A DNA stretch of 22,754 nt from an uncultured Actinoplanes sp. (GCF_934643405.1 NZ_CAKUCL010000107.1:1-22754), one strand, 5' to 3'; counted from the stretch's first letter, positions 7,760 to 15,354 are shown. Numbers and translations: made by a program. The notes: generated from the sequence alone by a model not told the origin.

Positions 7760-9040
7760 ATGGCGACGTCACGCACTTCTGAGCCCACCCGCGGCCGGTG
7801 GTGGATCGTCGTCGCCGCCGTCCTCGTGCAACTCGCGCTCGGCGCCGTCTACGCGTGGAGCGTGTTCAACAAGCCGCTGCAGAACCAGTTCGGCTGGAGC
7901 AAGTCGGAGGCGGTCCTGCCGTTCGAGTTCGCCATCGGCACCATCTTCATCGGCAGCTTCATCGGGGGGCGCATCCAGGACCGCATGGGTCCGCGCCCGG
8001 TCGCCTTCGGCGGCGTCGTCCTCTACTCGATCGGCATCATGCTGGCGTCGCTGGTGTCGTCCAGCAACCAGCTGTGGCTGCTGATCGTCACGTACGGCGT
8101 GCTCGGCGGCATCGGTCTGGGCGCCGCGTACATCACCCCGATCGCCATGCTCGCCAAGTGGTTCCCGGACCGCCGCGGCCTGATCACCGGCATCGCGGTC
8201 GCCGGCTTCGGCTTCGGCGCCGTGATCACCGCCCCGGTCGCGAAGGCGATGCTCGGCGGCACCGACGACAAGACCAGCGTCTTCCTCCCCCTGGGCATCG
8301 CCTACCTGATCGCCGGCGTCCTCGGCGCGACGTTCTTCCGCAACCCGCCCTCCGGGTACGAGGTCCCCGGCTACGTGCCCTCCCAGTCCGGCCCGGCCGT
8401 CGCCGGCAAGCGGGTGTACTCGCTCTCCGAGGCGTTGCGCACCCCGCAGTGGTACATGTTGACGGCAATATTGACGCTCAACGTGACGTGCGGCATCGGC
8501 TTCATCTCCCAGGCCGCCGACGCCACCGAGGCGATCGCCGGCGCCACCGCGGCCACCGCGGCCGGGCTGGTCGGCGTGCTGGGCCTGTTCAACGGCGGCG
8601 GCCGTATCTTCTGGGCGTGGCTGTCCGACCGCATCGGCCGGATGAAGGCGTTCGTCGGCATGCTCGCCCTGCAGGCGATCTGCTTCGCGCTGCTGCCCTG
8701 GACGACCGCCTTCGCCATCTTCGCGATCCTCGCGGCGCTGATCTACCTCGCCTACGGCGGCGGTTTCGGCACGATGCCGGCGACGGCGGCGGACTATTTC
8801 GGTACGCCGAACGCCGGCGCCATCTACGGCGCGATGATCGTGGCATGGAGCATCGGCGGGGTCGTCGGCCCGCTGCTGACCGCCGCCCTGTACGAGGCCA
8901 GCGACCAGAGCTACACACTGCCGTTCACCGTCCTCGCGGTGATCGCGCTGGTGTCGGTGGTGCTGCCCTTCGTCACGAAGATGCCCGCCGCTCCGGCGGA
9001 GGCCCGCGCGGACACGCAGCCCGCGCGCCGCACGGTCTGA
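7760..9040 (+). CDS. MFS transporter, oxalate/formate antiporter (OFA) family
   Basis: A 426-residue major facilitator with about 12 hydrophobic segments. The N-terminal stretch WWIVVAAVLVQLALGAVYAWSVFNKPLQNQFGWS is typical of the OFA (OxlT-like) family, and a motif-A loop GGRIQDRMGPRP lies between helices 2 and 3. A second-half equivalent reads WAWLSDRIGRMKAFVG. The start is ATG 7760, with a strong AGAGGAGG 5 nt before it; an upstream GTG at 7742 is in frame but less well placed. OFA members exchange oxalate, formate or other small carboxylates. No oxalate-degrading genes (frc, oxc) are in the window, and the gene follows the formate dehydrogenase operon, so formate or monocarboxylate transport is the reasonable inference. 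The stop codon falls inside the first copy of a 54-bp repeat. Confidence 0.87.
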   Translation: MATSRTSEPTRGRWWIVVAAVLVQLALGAVYAWSVFNKPLQNQFGWSKSEAVLPFEFAIGTIFIGSFIGGRIQDRMGPRPVAFGGVVLYSIGIMLASLVSSSNQLWLLIVTYGVLGGIGLGAAYITPIAMLAKWFPDRRGLITGIAVAGFGFGAVITAPVAKAMLGGTDDKTSVFLPLGIAYLIAGVLGATFFRNPPSGYEVPGYVPSQSGPAVAGKRVYSLSEALRTPQWYMLTAILTLNVTCGIGFISQAADATEAIAGATAATAAGLVGVLGLFNGGGRIFWAWLSDRIGRMKAFVGMLALQAICFALLPWTTAFAIFAILAALIYLAYGGGFGTMPATAADYFGTPNAGAIYGAMIVAWSIGGVVGPLLTAALYEASDQSYTLPFTVLAVIALVSVVLPFVTKMPAAPAEARADTQPARRTV

Positions 9041-9197
9041 CCGGCTCGGGGCGGGGTGAAGGCGCTTCTCGCGCCGCACGGTTCGACCGGCTCGGCGGGC
9101 GGCGCGGTGGACGCGCTTCTCGCCGCGCCGCATTGGTCTGACCGGCTCGGCGGGAGGCACGGTGGACGTGCCTCCCGCCGCGCCGCACGGTCTGCGC
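9027..9197. repeat. Degenerate ~54-bp tandem repeat, about 3.3 copies
   Basis: Copies begin at GCCGCACGGTCTGACC-like sequence at 9027, 9073, 9127 and 9182 (spacing 46, 54, 55; the last copy is partial). Each full copy contains GACCGGCTCGG and an arm pair around GGTGGAC. The first copy includes the last codons and the TGA of the MFS gene. Confidence 0.75.
9149..9179. terminator. Perfect 12-bp hairpin, candidate bidirectional terminator
   Basis: GGCGGGAGGCAC (9149-9160) and GTGCCTCCCGCC (9168-9179) are exact complements around the 7-nt loop GGTGGAC. It stands between the convergent MFS and oxidase-fold genes. Copy 2 of the repeat has the same loop but a decayed right arm. Confidence 0.65.
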
Positions 9198-9204
9198 GGC
9201 CCCG

Positions 9205-9813
9205 TCAGGCGGCCGGCGACCCGCCGGGGACCGGGGTCGGTGGGAGCGGCAGCGGCAGGCCCGGCAGGCCGTCCAGGCTGGTGGCCACGTGGTCCTTCTT
9301 GGCGAAGTACGCGCCGAGCGACTCGTCGTCCTCGCGCGCGAACCGGCGGCCGTGCAGCTCCCGGTCCTGGTCGTAGGTCATGAGGGGTACGGCGTACCCG
9401 CACGTGTCCCGGATCGTCTCGGCGCGCACCACGATGATCGCGCGCAGGCCGTGCCGGGACGTGTCGATGTCCGGGAAGTGCTGGATCAGGCCGGCCCAGC
9501 GCGGGTCGTCGCGGAAGACCGGCTCGCCGCGGCCGTGGATGCGCACGATGTTCGGCGGACCCTGGAAGGCGCACCACATCAGCGTGATCCGGCCGTTCTC
9601 GCGCAGGTGGGCGATGGTCTCCGCGTTGCTGCCGGCGAAGTCCAGGTAGGCCACCGTGAGCTCGTCGAGGACCGCGAACGAGCCGGTCAGCCCCTTCGGC
9701 GACAGGTTCACCGTGCCCGAGCCGGCGAGCGGCGCCGTCGCCGTGAAGAAGATCGGCTGCGAGGAGATGAACTCCTGCAACCGGCCGTCGATCCGGTCAT
9801 ACGTTTTTCCCAT
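9205..9813 (-). CDS. Pyridoxamine 5'-phosphate oxidase-family (FMN-binding split barrel) protein
   Basis: A 202-residue protein of the pyridoxamine 5'-phosphate oxidase-like family. Its start MGKTYDRIDGRLQEFISSQPIFFTATAPL and the segment TVNLSPKGL are characteristic of the actinomycete subgroup, in which flavin- or F420-dependent redox enzymes and haem-binding relatives occur. Residues about 8-150 should form the split beta-barrel (AYLDFAGSNAETIAHLRENGRITLMWCAF is the core strand region). The C-terminal tail is Pro-rich and probably disordered. The gene begins 22 nt after the trmO stop codon on the same strand and so is the likely third gene of a selD-trmO operon. True pyridoxine-phosphate oxidase activity is not shown. 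SelA is a PLP enzyme, but a functional tie would be conjecture. Confidence 0.82.
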   Translation of the reverse strand: MGKTYDRIDGRLQEFISSQPIFFTATAPLAGSGTVNLSPKGLTGSFAVLDELTVAYLDFAGSNAETIAHLRENGRITLMWCAFQGPPNIVRIHGRGEPVFRDDPRWAGLIQHFPDIDTSRHGLRAIIVVRAETIRDTCGYAVPLMTYDQDRELHGRRFAREDDESLGAYFAKKDHVATSLDGLPGLPLPLPPTPVPGGSPAA

Positions 9814-9835
9814 GCGCCGGATTGTTCCAGGCCGG

Positions 9836-10240
9836 TCAGCGCTCGTCGATCTCGCCCAGCACGGGCTTCACGTCCACGATCGGTGTGCCGTCGATCGCCT
9901 CCAGCCCCGACACCCGCAGCCGCAGCCCGTCCACCGCGAGCACCCTCACCCGGTGCAGCCCCAGCGGATTCGGCCGGTCCGGCGAGCGCGTGCTGAACAC
10001 GCCGGTCGTCGGCCGGTCACGGTCACCGCGGGGATGAACCGACAACACCTCCCGTACGGCGCGGTCCAGCCACGTGATGAGCAGCAGGTCATCACCGGCC
10101 GAGATGTCCGCCAGGCCCTCCGCGTACGGCGGGGAGAACTCGAGCCAGGCCTCAGGCGCCCCCTCGTCGCCCTGGCGTGGGGCGTGCGCCCGGTCCACCA
10201 GCGGCGACGAGACCCGGCCGATCGCGACGACGTCGAACAT
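9836..10240 (-). CDS. trmO: TrmO/TsaA-family tRNA m6t6A37 methyltransferase-like protein
   Basis: A 134-residue protein of the TsaA/YaeB (TrmO) family, which N6-methylates t6A at position 37 of certain threonine tRNAs using SAM. Visible family hallmarks are the N-terminal IGRVSSP strand, LLLITWLDRA, and the signature FSTRSPDRPNPLGLHRVRVL, followed by LEAIDGTPIVDVKPVL. E. coli TrmO is about 235 residues because it has a C-terminal extension; this copy is the core barrel only, as in many actinobacteria and archaea. The start codon ATG 10238-10240 shares one base with the selD stop (TGATG), and GAGGTG in the end of selD serves as its ribosome site. Translation is thus coupled to selD. The enzyme assignment is by family; the substrate tRNA is inferred. 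Confidence 0.83.
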   Translation of the reverse strand: MFDVVAIGRVSSPLVDRAHAPRQGDEGAPEAWLEFSPPYAEGLADISAGDDLLLITWLDRAVREVLSVHPRGDRDRPTTGVFSTRSPDRPNPLGLHRVRVLAVDGLRLRVSGLEAIDGTPIVDVKPVLGEIDER

Positions 10241-11244
10241 CAGCGCACCTCGAGGGTGACACCGTCGGCGCGTCCCGGCAGCAGCTCGCCGATCACCGGG
10301 CAACCCGGGATCTCGCCCGCGACGAGCAGGCCGCCCGAGGTCTGCGCGTCGGCCAGCAGGAGCAGTTCGTCCTCCCCGGACCGGCCCGGGTCGAGGTGCG
10401 GGCGCACCCAGTCGAGGTTGCGCCGGGTGCCGCCGCTGACGAACCCGTCCGCCAGCGCCTGCCGGGCGCCGTCCAGGTAGGGGACCGCGGCGGCGTCCAC
10501 CCGGGCGGTCACGCCGCTGGCCCGGGCCAGCTTGTGCAGGTGCCCGAGCAGCCCGAACCCGGTCACGTCGGTCGCCGCCCGCACCCCCGCGGCCAGAGCG
10601 GCCTCCGCGGCGGCCCGGTTCAGGCCGGACATCGCCTCGACCGCCTGCGGGAACACCTCGCCGGTCGACTTGTGCCGGCTGTTCAGCACGCCGATGCCCA
10701 GCGGCTTGGTCAGGGTGAGCGGCAGCCCGGCCCGGCCGGCGTCGTTGCGCATCAGCCGGTCCGGGTCGGCCACCCCGGTCACCGCCATCCCGTACTTCGG
10801 CTCCGGGTCGTCCACGCTGTGCCCGCCCGCGACGTGGCAGCCGGCCTCGCGCGCCACCGCCAGCCCGCCGCGCAGCACCTCGGCCGCCAGGTCCATCGGC
10901 AGCAGGTCGCGCGGCCAGGCCAGCAGGTTCACCGCCACCACCGGGGTGCCGCCCATCGCGTACACATCGGAGAGCGCGTTCGCGGCGGCGATGCGCCCCC
11001 AGTCGTACGCGTCGTCCACCACCGGCGTGAAGAAGTCGGCGGTGGCCACGATCGCCGTGCCGTTCGCGATCCGCACGACCGCCGCGTCGTCCCCGTCGTC
11101 GAGCCCGACGAGCAGGTCGCCCGGCCCGCGCGGCACCTCGGTCCCGACCAGGCCGGCCACCACCGTCTCCAGCTCGCCGGGCGGAATCTTGCAGGCGCAC
11201 CCGCCGCCGTGGGCGTACTGGGTGAGCCGGAGAGCCTGTGTCAT
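10240..11244 (-). CDS. selD: Selenide, water dikinase (selenophosphate synthetase)
   Basis: SelD makes selenophosphate, the selenium donor for Sec-tRNA, from selenide and ATP. The 334-residue protein starts MTQALRLTQYAHGGGCACK; C16 and K19 match E. coli Cys17 and Lys20 of the catalytic loop, so this is a Cys-type and not a Sec-type SelD. Other hallmarks are DDAAVVRI (ATP/Mg), TADFFTPVVDDAYDWGRIAAANALSDVYAMGGTP, and GHSVDDPEPKYGMAVTG. The open frame extends to 11349, but that would run into the tRNA-Sec gene on the other strand; ATG 11244 aligns with the family start. It is divergent from selC with 47 bp between. It is the first gene of a unit with trmO and the oxidase-fold gene. Confidence 0.96.
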   Translation of the reverse strand: MTQALRLTQYAHGGGCACKIPPGELETVVAGLVGTEVPRGPGDLLVGLDDGDDAAVVRIANGTAIVATADFFTPVVDDAYDWGRIAAANALSDVYAMGGTPVVAVNLLAWPRDLLPMDLAAEVLRGGLAVAREAGCHVAGGHSVDDPEPKYGMAVTGVADPDRLMRNDAGRAGLPLTLTKPLGIGVLNSRHKSTGEVFPQAVEAMSGLNRAAAEAALAAGVRAATDVTGFGLLGHLHKLARASGVTARVDAAAVPYLDGARQALADGFVSGGTRRNLDWVRPHLDPGRSGEDELLLLADAQTSGGLLVAGEIPGCPVIGELLPGRADGVTLEVR

Positions 11245-11279
11245 CGTCACCCGCACCACTCTTGCACGATCACGCCGGT

Positions 11280-11285
11280 TAGGCT
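11280..11285 (+). promoter_or_regulatory. Candidate -10 element of selC
   Basis: TAGGCT fits the actinomycete TAnnnT -10 pattern and lies 6 nt before the first base of the mature tRNA-Sec. No convincing -35 at 17 nt was found. If used, transcription would start at or near tRNA base 1. The same 47 bp must hold the divergent selD promoter. Confidence 0.4.
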
Positions 11286-11291
11286 CGTGGC

Positions 11292-11384
11292 GGAGGCGTT
11301 CAGGTGGCTGGTGCCCCTCCCGGTCTTCAAAACCGGTGTGACCCGGCATCCGGGTCAGGCGGGTTCGATTCCCGTCCGTCTCCG
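11292..11384 (+). tRNA. selC: tRNA-Sec, anticodon TCA
   Basis: This is the UGA-decoding selenocysteine tRNA, 93 nt. The acceptor strand GGAGGCGT (11292-11299) faces CCGTCTCC (11376-11383); seven pairs form, one of them G-U, and the eighth position is T opposite C. The discriminator is G, and CCA is not encoded. The anticodon arm is CCGGT-CTTCAAA-ACCGG with TCA at 11327-11329. The very long variable arm TGACCCGG/CCGGGTCA (8 bp, 3-nt loop) and the T-arm GCGGG-TTCGATT-CCCGT are clear. The D-arm AGGTGGC/GCCCCT forms six pairs with one bulged T. Long D-stem, long variable arm and TCA anticodon together distinguish it from tRNA-Ser and suppressor tRNAs. It is divergent from selD. Confidence 0.95.
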
Positions 11385-11429
11385 CTCACCCCTGCGAGCG
11401 CCGGCAGTTCGACGGTCGTCGACGTGCTC

Positions 11430-11435
11430 TATCTT
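11430..11435 (+). promoter_or_regulatory. Candidate -10 element of MOSC gene (leaderless)
   Basis: TATCTT stands exactly 6 nt before ATG 11442, with no Shine-Dalgarno between, which suggests transcription starts at the A of the ATG. No strong -35 was seen. Confidence 0.45.
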
Positions 11436-11441
11436 GGGCCG

Positions 11442-12350
11442 ATGGCGCGCATCGTCGGCGAGGTTGCCAAGATCTGGCGGTATCCGATCAAGTCGACCGG
11501 TGGCGAGACCGTGCCACGGTCGGATGTCGACCGGCGAGGCATCGTCGGGGACCGGCTCTACGCGGTCCGCGACAGCCGGGGGAAGTACGGCTCGGGAAAG
11601 AACACCCGCCGGTTCCGCCGGATGGAGGGGCTCCTTCACCTGAGTTCCCGCTATCTGGGCGAGACGGCCGAACCGCTGCTGCTCGACGCCCGGAACCGGC
11701 CGGTCGCCGATCCGGTCGGTCATCTCCGCCGCTGGCTGGACGACGAGCAGGTCGACCTCGTCCGGGAGACCGACGTCAGTCTGTTCGACCAGCTGCCGCT
11801 CAGTTTCGTCACCACGGCGACGATGGAATGGCTGCAGGCGGCGCTGCCGGACACACCGATCGACGAACGCCGGTTCCGGGTGAACGTGCTGGTCCGGACA
11901 CCGCCGGGCACGCCGCCGTTCGCCGAGGACGAATGGCTGGGCTTCGGCGCGTCGATCGGACCGGACCTGCTCGTCAGTTTCGTGAGGTCCAGCGAACGCT
12001 GCACGATGGTCAACGACGCCCAGCGCGACCTTCCCTATGCGCCGATGGTGCTGCGTACGGTCACCCGGCTGCACGACAACAAGCTCGACGCGCTGGCGGT
12101 GGTCGAGCGGCCCGGGGCGATCGAGCTGGGGCAACCGATCATCCTGGGGCGGCGGGCGTCCGGGAGGGCATGCGTGCCGGTCCCGTCGGTCGATCATCTC
12201 AGCGACGCCGTGGACGGCGCGCCGATGACGGACCCGGTGGACGAGGCCGGCAGGCCCGGCCTGTCGCCGCCCGGCGCGCTCGAAGCCCGGCCTTTCCGCG
12301 TCCGGCCGCTCAGGTCGTCGAGCGGCGGTCGTCGGGGTCGCGGCGGGTGA
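11442..12350 (+). CDS. MOSC-domain protein (molybdenum-cofactor/sulfur carrier fold)
   Basis: A 302-residue protein with an N-terminal MOSC beta-barrel (GEVAKIWRYPIKSTGGETV, then GIVGDRLYAVRD, about residues 4-45) and a MOSC domain (about 120-240) holding the conserved Cys187 in SSERCTMVNDAQ. MOSC domains occur in Mo-cofactor sulfurases and in mARC/YcbX/YiiM enzymes, where the Cys binds Mo or carries sulfane sulfur. The last 50 or so residues (after VPSVDHLSDAVDG) are low-complexity and overlap the end of selB on the other strand by 41 nt, so the tail may be unstructured. ATG 11442 is chosen over earlier in-frame ATGs because those lie inside selC. The gene sits 57 nt after selC. A role with FdhA's Mo site is a context inference. 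Confidence 0.87.
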   Translation: MARIVGEVAKIWRYPIKSTGGETVPRSDVDRRGIVGDRLYAVRDSRGKYGSGKNTRRFRRMEGLLHLSSRYLGETAEPLLLDARNRPVADPVGHLRRWLDDEQVDLVRETDVSLFDQLPLSFVTTATMEWLQAALPDTPIDERRFRVNVLVRTPPGTPPFAEDEWLGFGASIGPDLLVSFVRSSERCTMVNDAQRDLPYAPMVLRTVTRLHDNKLDALAVVERPGAIELGQPIILGRRASGRACVPVPSVDHLSDAVDGAPMTDPVDEAGRPGLSPPGALEARPFRVRPLRSSSGGRRGRGG

Positions 12351-14046
12351 TGCCGCGGCGGTCCAGGAGTTCCAGCAGCGGCACGGCCACGCGGCGGGTG
12401 GTGTTCAGGGCCTGGCGCGCCTCGCTCAACGTGAACGGCTGCGGCAGCGCGGCCAGGGCGGCGGCGGCCTCGTCCGGCGCGGCGGCCCGCAGCACCACCT
12501 GGGGCGCGAGCTGGATCAGCAGTCCGGTGCGGACGGCGGCGGCCAGCTGGCGCGGGCCCAGACCCAGCTCGCCCAGCGTGTGCGCCTCGGGGGCGGCGAA
12601 CGGCGACAGGTCGGCGAACGCCTTGTCGATCAGCCGGCGCAGGTCGTCCGGGAGGGTCGTGTCGCCGGCGCAGACCCGGCCGTGGCGGATCGTCAGCGGG
12701 GGCGCCACCAACGCCTCCACCAGGGCGCGCTCCGGCAGGCCGAGGAGCCGGCGCAGGGCGTCCAGGGGGATGCCGGGCTCCAGCGGGTGGTCCTCGCGGT
12801 AGCGGGCGACCTCCTGGACGATCTGGGCGCGCCGGCCGGCCCAGAACGCCGGGTCGGCGTACCAGTCGCCGGCGGTCGGGGGGCCGTCCAGCGGCACGCC
12901 CATCGCGGCCAGGTCGGCGGCCTGGACGAGGCGGCGGCGGCGCAGCTCCCCGGCCAGGTGGGGCTCGCCCGACATCTCGGCCAGCTCGGCGGCGCGGGCG
13001 GCGGCGGCACCCCGGCGGGACAGGCCCGGCGGGACGACGTCGAGAACCGTCACGCCGCCGGCCACGTGGTGCCGGCCGGGGTCGCGCAGCAGGGCACGGT
13101 CGCCGATCCGCAACGGCAGCGGCGAGGCCAGGCGCAGGCGGCAGGTGTCGGCGCCGAGCGGTCTCACCCGTACGGCAACCGCAGCCGAACCCGCGTGCAG
13201 GGTGACCGTGGCCGGCAGCTCGGCCACCGCGTCCCCCCGCACGCGCACGTCGATGAGGTCGGTGAAGCGGAACCGGCCGGGGGTGAGCAGGGCGTCGCCG
13301 CGGGTGATCCGGTCCTTCGGCGTGCCGCGCAGGTTGACCGCCACCCGGGCCACCGGGCCGATCTCGGCCACCGCCGCGCCCATCGTCTGCAGGCCGCGGA
13401 TCCGGACCGGGGAACCGGCCAGATCCAGCTCGTCGCCCGTGCGCAGGCGCCCGGCGCCCAGCGTTCCGGTGACCACCGTGCCGGCGCCCTTGATCGTGAA
13501 GACGCGGTCGATCCACAGCCGTACGGGAGCGGTGTCCTGCGGGCCGGGAAGGCGGGCGACCAGGCGGTCCAGGGCCGCGCGCAGCCGGTCCAGGCCCTGG
13601 CCGGTGGCGCCGCTGACCGCGACGGCCTCGATGTCGCCGAGGGAGGTGCCGGCGATCTGCTCGCGGGCCAGCTCCGTCGCGGCGTCCGGCTCGGCCAGGT
13701 CGCAGCGCGTCACCACCAGGAGACCGTGTCGTACGCCGAGGGCGTCCAGCGCGGCGAGATGCTCGGCGGACTGGGGCATCCAGCCCTCGTCGGCGGCCAC
13801 CACGATCATCGCGGCCGGGACCGGTCCCACGCCGGCCAGCATGTTCGGCACGAAGCGCTCGTGTCCGGGGACGTCGACGAACGCCACGGCCTGCCCGGAC
13901 GGCAGCGTCGTCCACGCGAAACCGAGGTCGATGGTCATGCCGCGGCGGCGTTCCTCGGCCCAGCGGTCGGGTTCCATGCCGGTGAGCGCGCGCACCAGCG
14001 TCGACTTGCCGTGGTCGACGTGCCCGGCGGTGGCGATGACCTGCAT
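12310..14046 (-). CDS. selB: Selenocysteine-specific elongation factor
   Basis: SelB is the EF-Tu-like GTPase that delivers Sec-tRNA to UGA codons followed by a SECIS element. The 578-residue protein shows G1 GHVDHGKST (residues 8-16), switch-I RGMTIDLGFAW (35-45), G3 DVPGHE (58-63) and a G4 variant TRCD (113-116). Domains 2-3 follow to about residue 330 (DRVFTIKGAGTVVTGTL is the domain-2 signature). The remainder is the C-terminal winged-helix region that binds the SECIS loop, ending RRGITRRD. It is slightly shorter than E. coli SelB (614). The start ATG 14046 comes 3 nt after the selA stop codon, so selA and selB are coupled. Its stop codon lies within the opposite-strand MOSC gene. Confidence 0.96.
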   Translation of the reverse strand: MQVIATAGHVDHGKSTLVRALTGMEPDRWAEERRRGMTIDLGFAWTTLPSGQAVAFVDVPGHERFVPNMLAGVGPVPAAMIVVAADEGWMPQSAEHLAALDALGVRHGLLVVTRCDLAEPDAATELAREQIAGTSLGDIEAVAVSGATGQGLDRLRAALDRLVARLPGPQDTAPVRLWIDRVFTIKGAGTVVTGTLGAGRLRTGDELDLAGSPVRIRGLQTMGAAVAEIGPVARVAVNLRGTPKDRITRGDALLTPGRFRFTDLIDVRVRGDAVAELPATVTLHAGSAAVAVRVRPLGADTCRLRLASPLPLRIGDRALLRDPGRHHVAGGVTVLDVVPPGLSRRGAAAARAAELAEMSGEPHLAGELRRRRLVQAADLAAMGVPLDGPPTAGDWYADPAFWAGRRAQIVQEVARYREDHPLEPGIPLDALRRLLGLPERALVEALVAPPLTIRHGRVCAGDTTLPDDLRRLIDKAFADLSPFAAPEAHTLGELGLGPRQLAAAVRTGLLIQLAPQVVLRAAAPDEAAAALAALPQPFTLSEARQALNTTRRVAVPLLELLDRRGITRRDPDDRRSTT

Positions 14047-14049
14047 GGC

Positions 14050-15354
14050 CTAGCCCGCCACCGAGCAGACAGCCTCGATCAGGGCGGCGTCGGCGGCCGG
14101 CGGGACGCAGCGCAGGTCCAGCAGGAGACGGCCGCGTTCGACCCGGCCCACGACCGGGGTGGCCGCCAGGCGCAGCGGGGCGGCGTACCGGTCGGGCAGC
14201 GAGATGGCCCAGGACGGCAGGGTGACCTCGGGCGCCCCGCCGCCGCCGACCACCGCCACCGATGCGACCAGCTCGGCCGTCACCCCGGATCGGCGCAGAC
14301 GCTCCAGCGCCGCGGCGGTGCGGTCGTGCAGCGCGGCGGGGTCGAGGTGCAGCGCCTGCCAGGTCGGTGTGGCCGGGCCGGTCAGCGTGGCCTGCAACGC
14401 GGCCAGGGTGAGCTTGTCGACGCGCAGGGCCCGGGCCAGCGGGTGGCGGCGCAGGGTCTCGATCAGCGCGGCGTCGCCCAGCAGCAGGCCGGCCTGGGGG
14501 CCGCCGAGGAGCTTGTCGCCGCTGGCGATCACCAGGGCGGCGCCCTCGCGCAGGGTGGTCCGGGCGTCCGGCTCGGCGGGCAGCAGCGCGGACGGCGTGA
14601 GCAGGCCCGAGCCGATGTCCGCGACCACCGGCACGGTCAGCCCGGCGAGCTCCGGCAGGGGCGCCGCGCTGGTGAAACCCCGGACGACGAAATTGGAGGG
14701 GTGGACCTTGAGGATGAAGCCGGTGCCCGGATTGATCGCCTTCCGGTAGTCCTCGGTCGACGTCCGGTTGGTGGTGCCCACCTCGCGCAGGCGCGCACCG
14801 GTGGACTGCAGCAGCTCCGGCAGGCGGAAACCGTCGCCGATCTCCACCATCTCGCCGCGGCTGACGATGATCTCGCGGCCGGCGGCCAGGGCGGTGGCGG
14901 TCAGCACCAGCGCGGCGGCGCCGTTGTTGACCACGTGGACGTCACCGGCGTCGGGCACGGCCTCGCGCAGCGCCGCCAGCGCGGTGCGCCCCCGCCGCGC
15001 CCGCCGCCCGGTCCGCAGGTCCAGCTCGACGTCGGTGTGCCCGGTCGCGGCGACGATGGCCTGCTTCGCGGCGTCGGAGAGCGCCGCCCGCCCCAGGTTC
15101 GTGTGCAGCACCACCCCGGTTGCGTTGAGCACCGGCCGCAACCCGCCGGCGCTGACCGGCAGCGACTCCCACGCGGCGTCGGCGACCGCGTCCGGTGACA
15201 GCGTGCCCGCGCGCACCCGTTCCTGCGCGGCCGCGACGGCCGCCTTGACCACCTGCCGGCCGAGACGCGAACCCGCCTCGACCAGACGCGGATCGGCCAG
15301 GACGGCGTCGGTGCGCGGCACCAGCCGGCGTGAGTCGATGGTCACGCCGCCCAT
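14050..15354 (-). CDS. selA: L-seryl-tRNA(Sec) selenium transferase
   Basis: SelA is the PLP enzyme that converts Ser-tRNA-Sec to Sec-tRNA-Sec with selenophosphate. The protein is 434 residues (E. coli 463). Family motifs include LNATGVVLHTNLGRA, VNNGAAALVL, VSRGEMVEIGDGFRLPEL, KVHPSNF and the PLP-lysine motif SGDKLLGGPQAG with K281. The N-terminus RRLVPRTDAVLADPRL is typical. The annotated start is ATG 15354. An in-frame GTG at 15345 is a good alternative: no Shine-Dalgarno precedes either, and a -10-like CAGAAT (15358-15353) would lie 7 nt before that GTG, giving a leaderless start. It is divergent from the SDR gene and the first gene of the selAB unit. Confidence 0.96.
   Translation of the reverse strand: MGGVTIDSRRLVPRTDAVLADPRLVEAGSRLGRQVVKAAVAAAQERVRAGTLSPDAVADAAWESLPVSAGGLRPVLNATGVVLHTNLGRAALSDAAKQAIVAATGHTDVELDLRTGRRARRGRTALAALREAVPDAGDVHVVNNGAAALVLTATALAAGREIIVSRGEMVEIGDGFRLPELLQSTGARLREVGTTNRTSTEDYRKAINPGTGFILKVHPSNFVVRGFTSAAPLPELAGLTVPVVADIGSGLLTPSALLPAEPDARTTLREGAALVIASGDKLLGGPQAGLLLGDAALIETLRRHPLARALRVDKLTLAALQATLTGPATPTWQALHLDPAALHDRTAAALERLRRSGVTAELVASVAVVGGGGAPEVTLPSWAISLPDRYAAPLRLAATPVVGRVERGRLLLDLRCVPPAADAALIEAVCSVAG

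Noticed and set aside
9205..9576. Continuation of the long - strand frame 7769-9577 as a gene
   Set aside because: It is antisense to the MFS gene, with Arg/Gly/Asp-rich composition typical of shadows.
11245..11349. Longer N-terminus of selD starting at 11349
   Set aside because: It would lie on the opposite strand of tRNA-Sec, and the extra residues match nothing in SelD. ATG 11244 aligns with the family.
11304..11441. Longer N-terminus of the MOSC gene starting at 11304
   Set aside because: That start is inside selC; the MOSC fold starts at 11442.
12580..15198. 872-codon + strand open frame across selA and selB
   Set aside because: The composition is Gln/Arg/Gly-rich shadow sequence opposite two well-identified genes.
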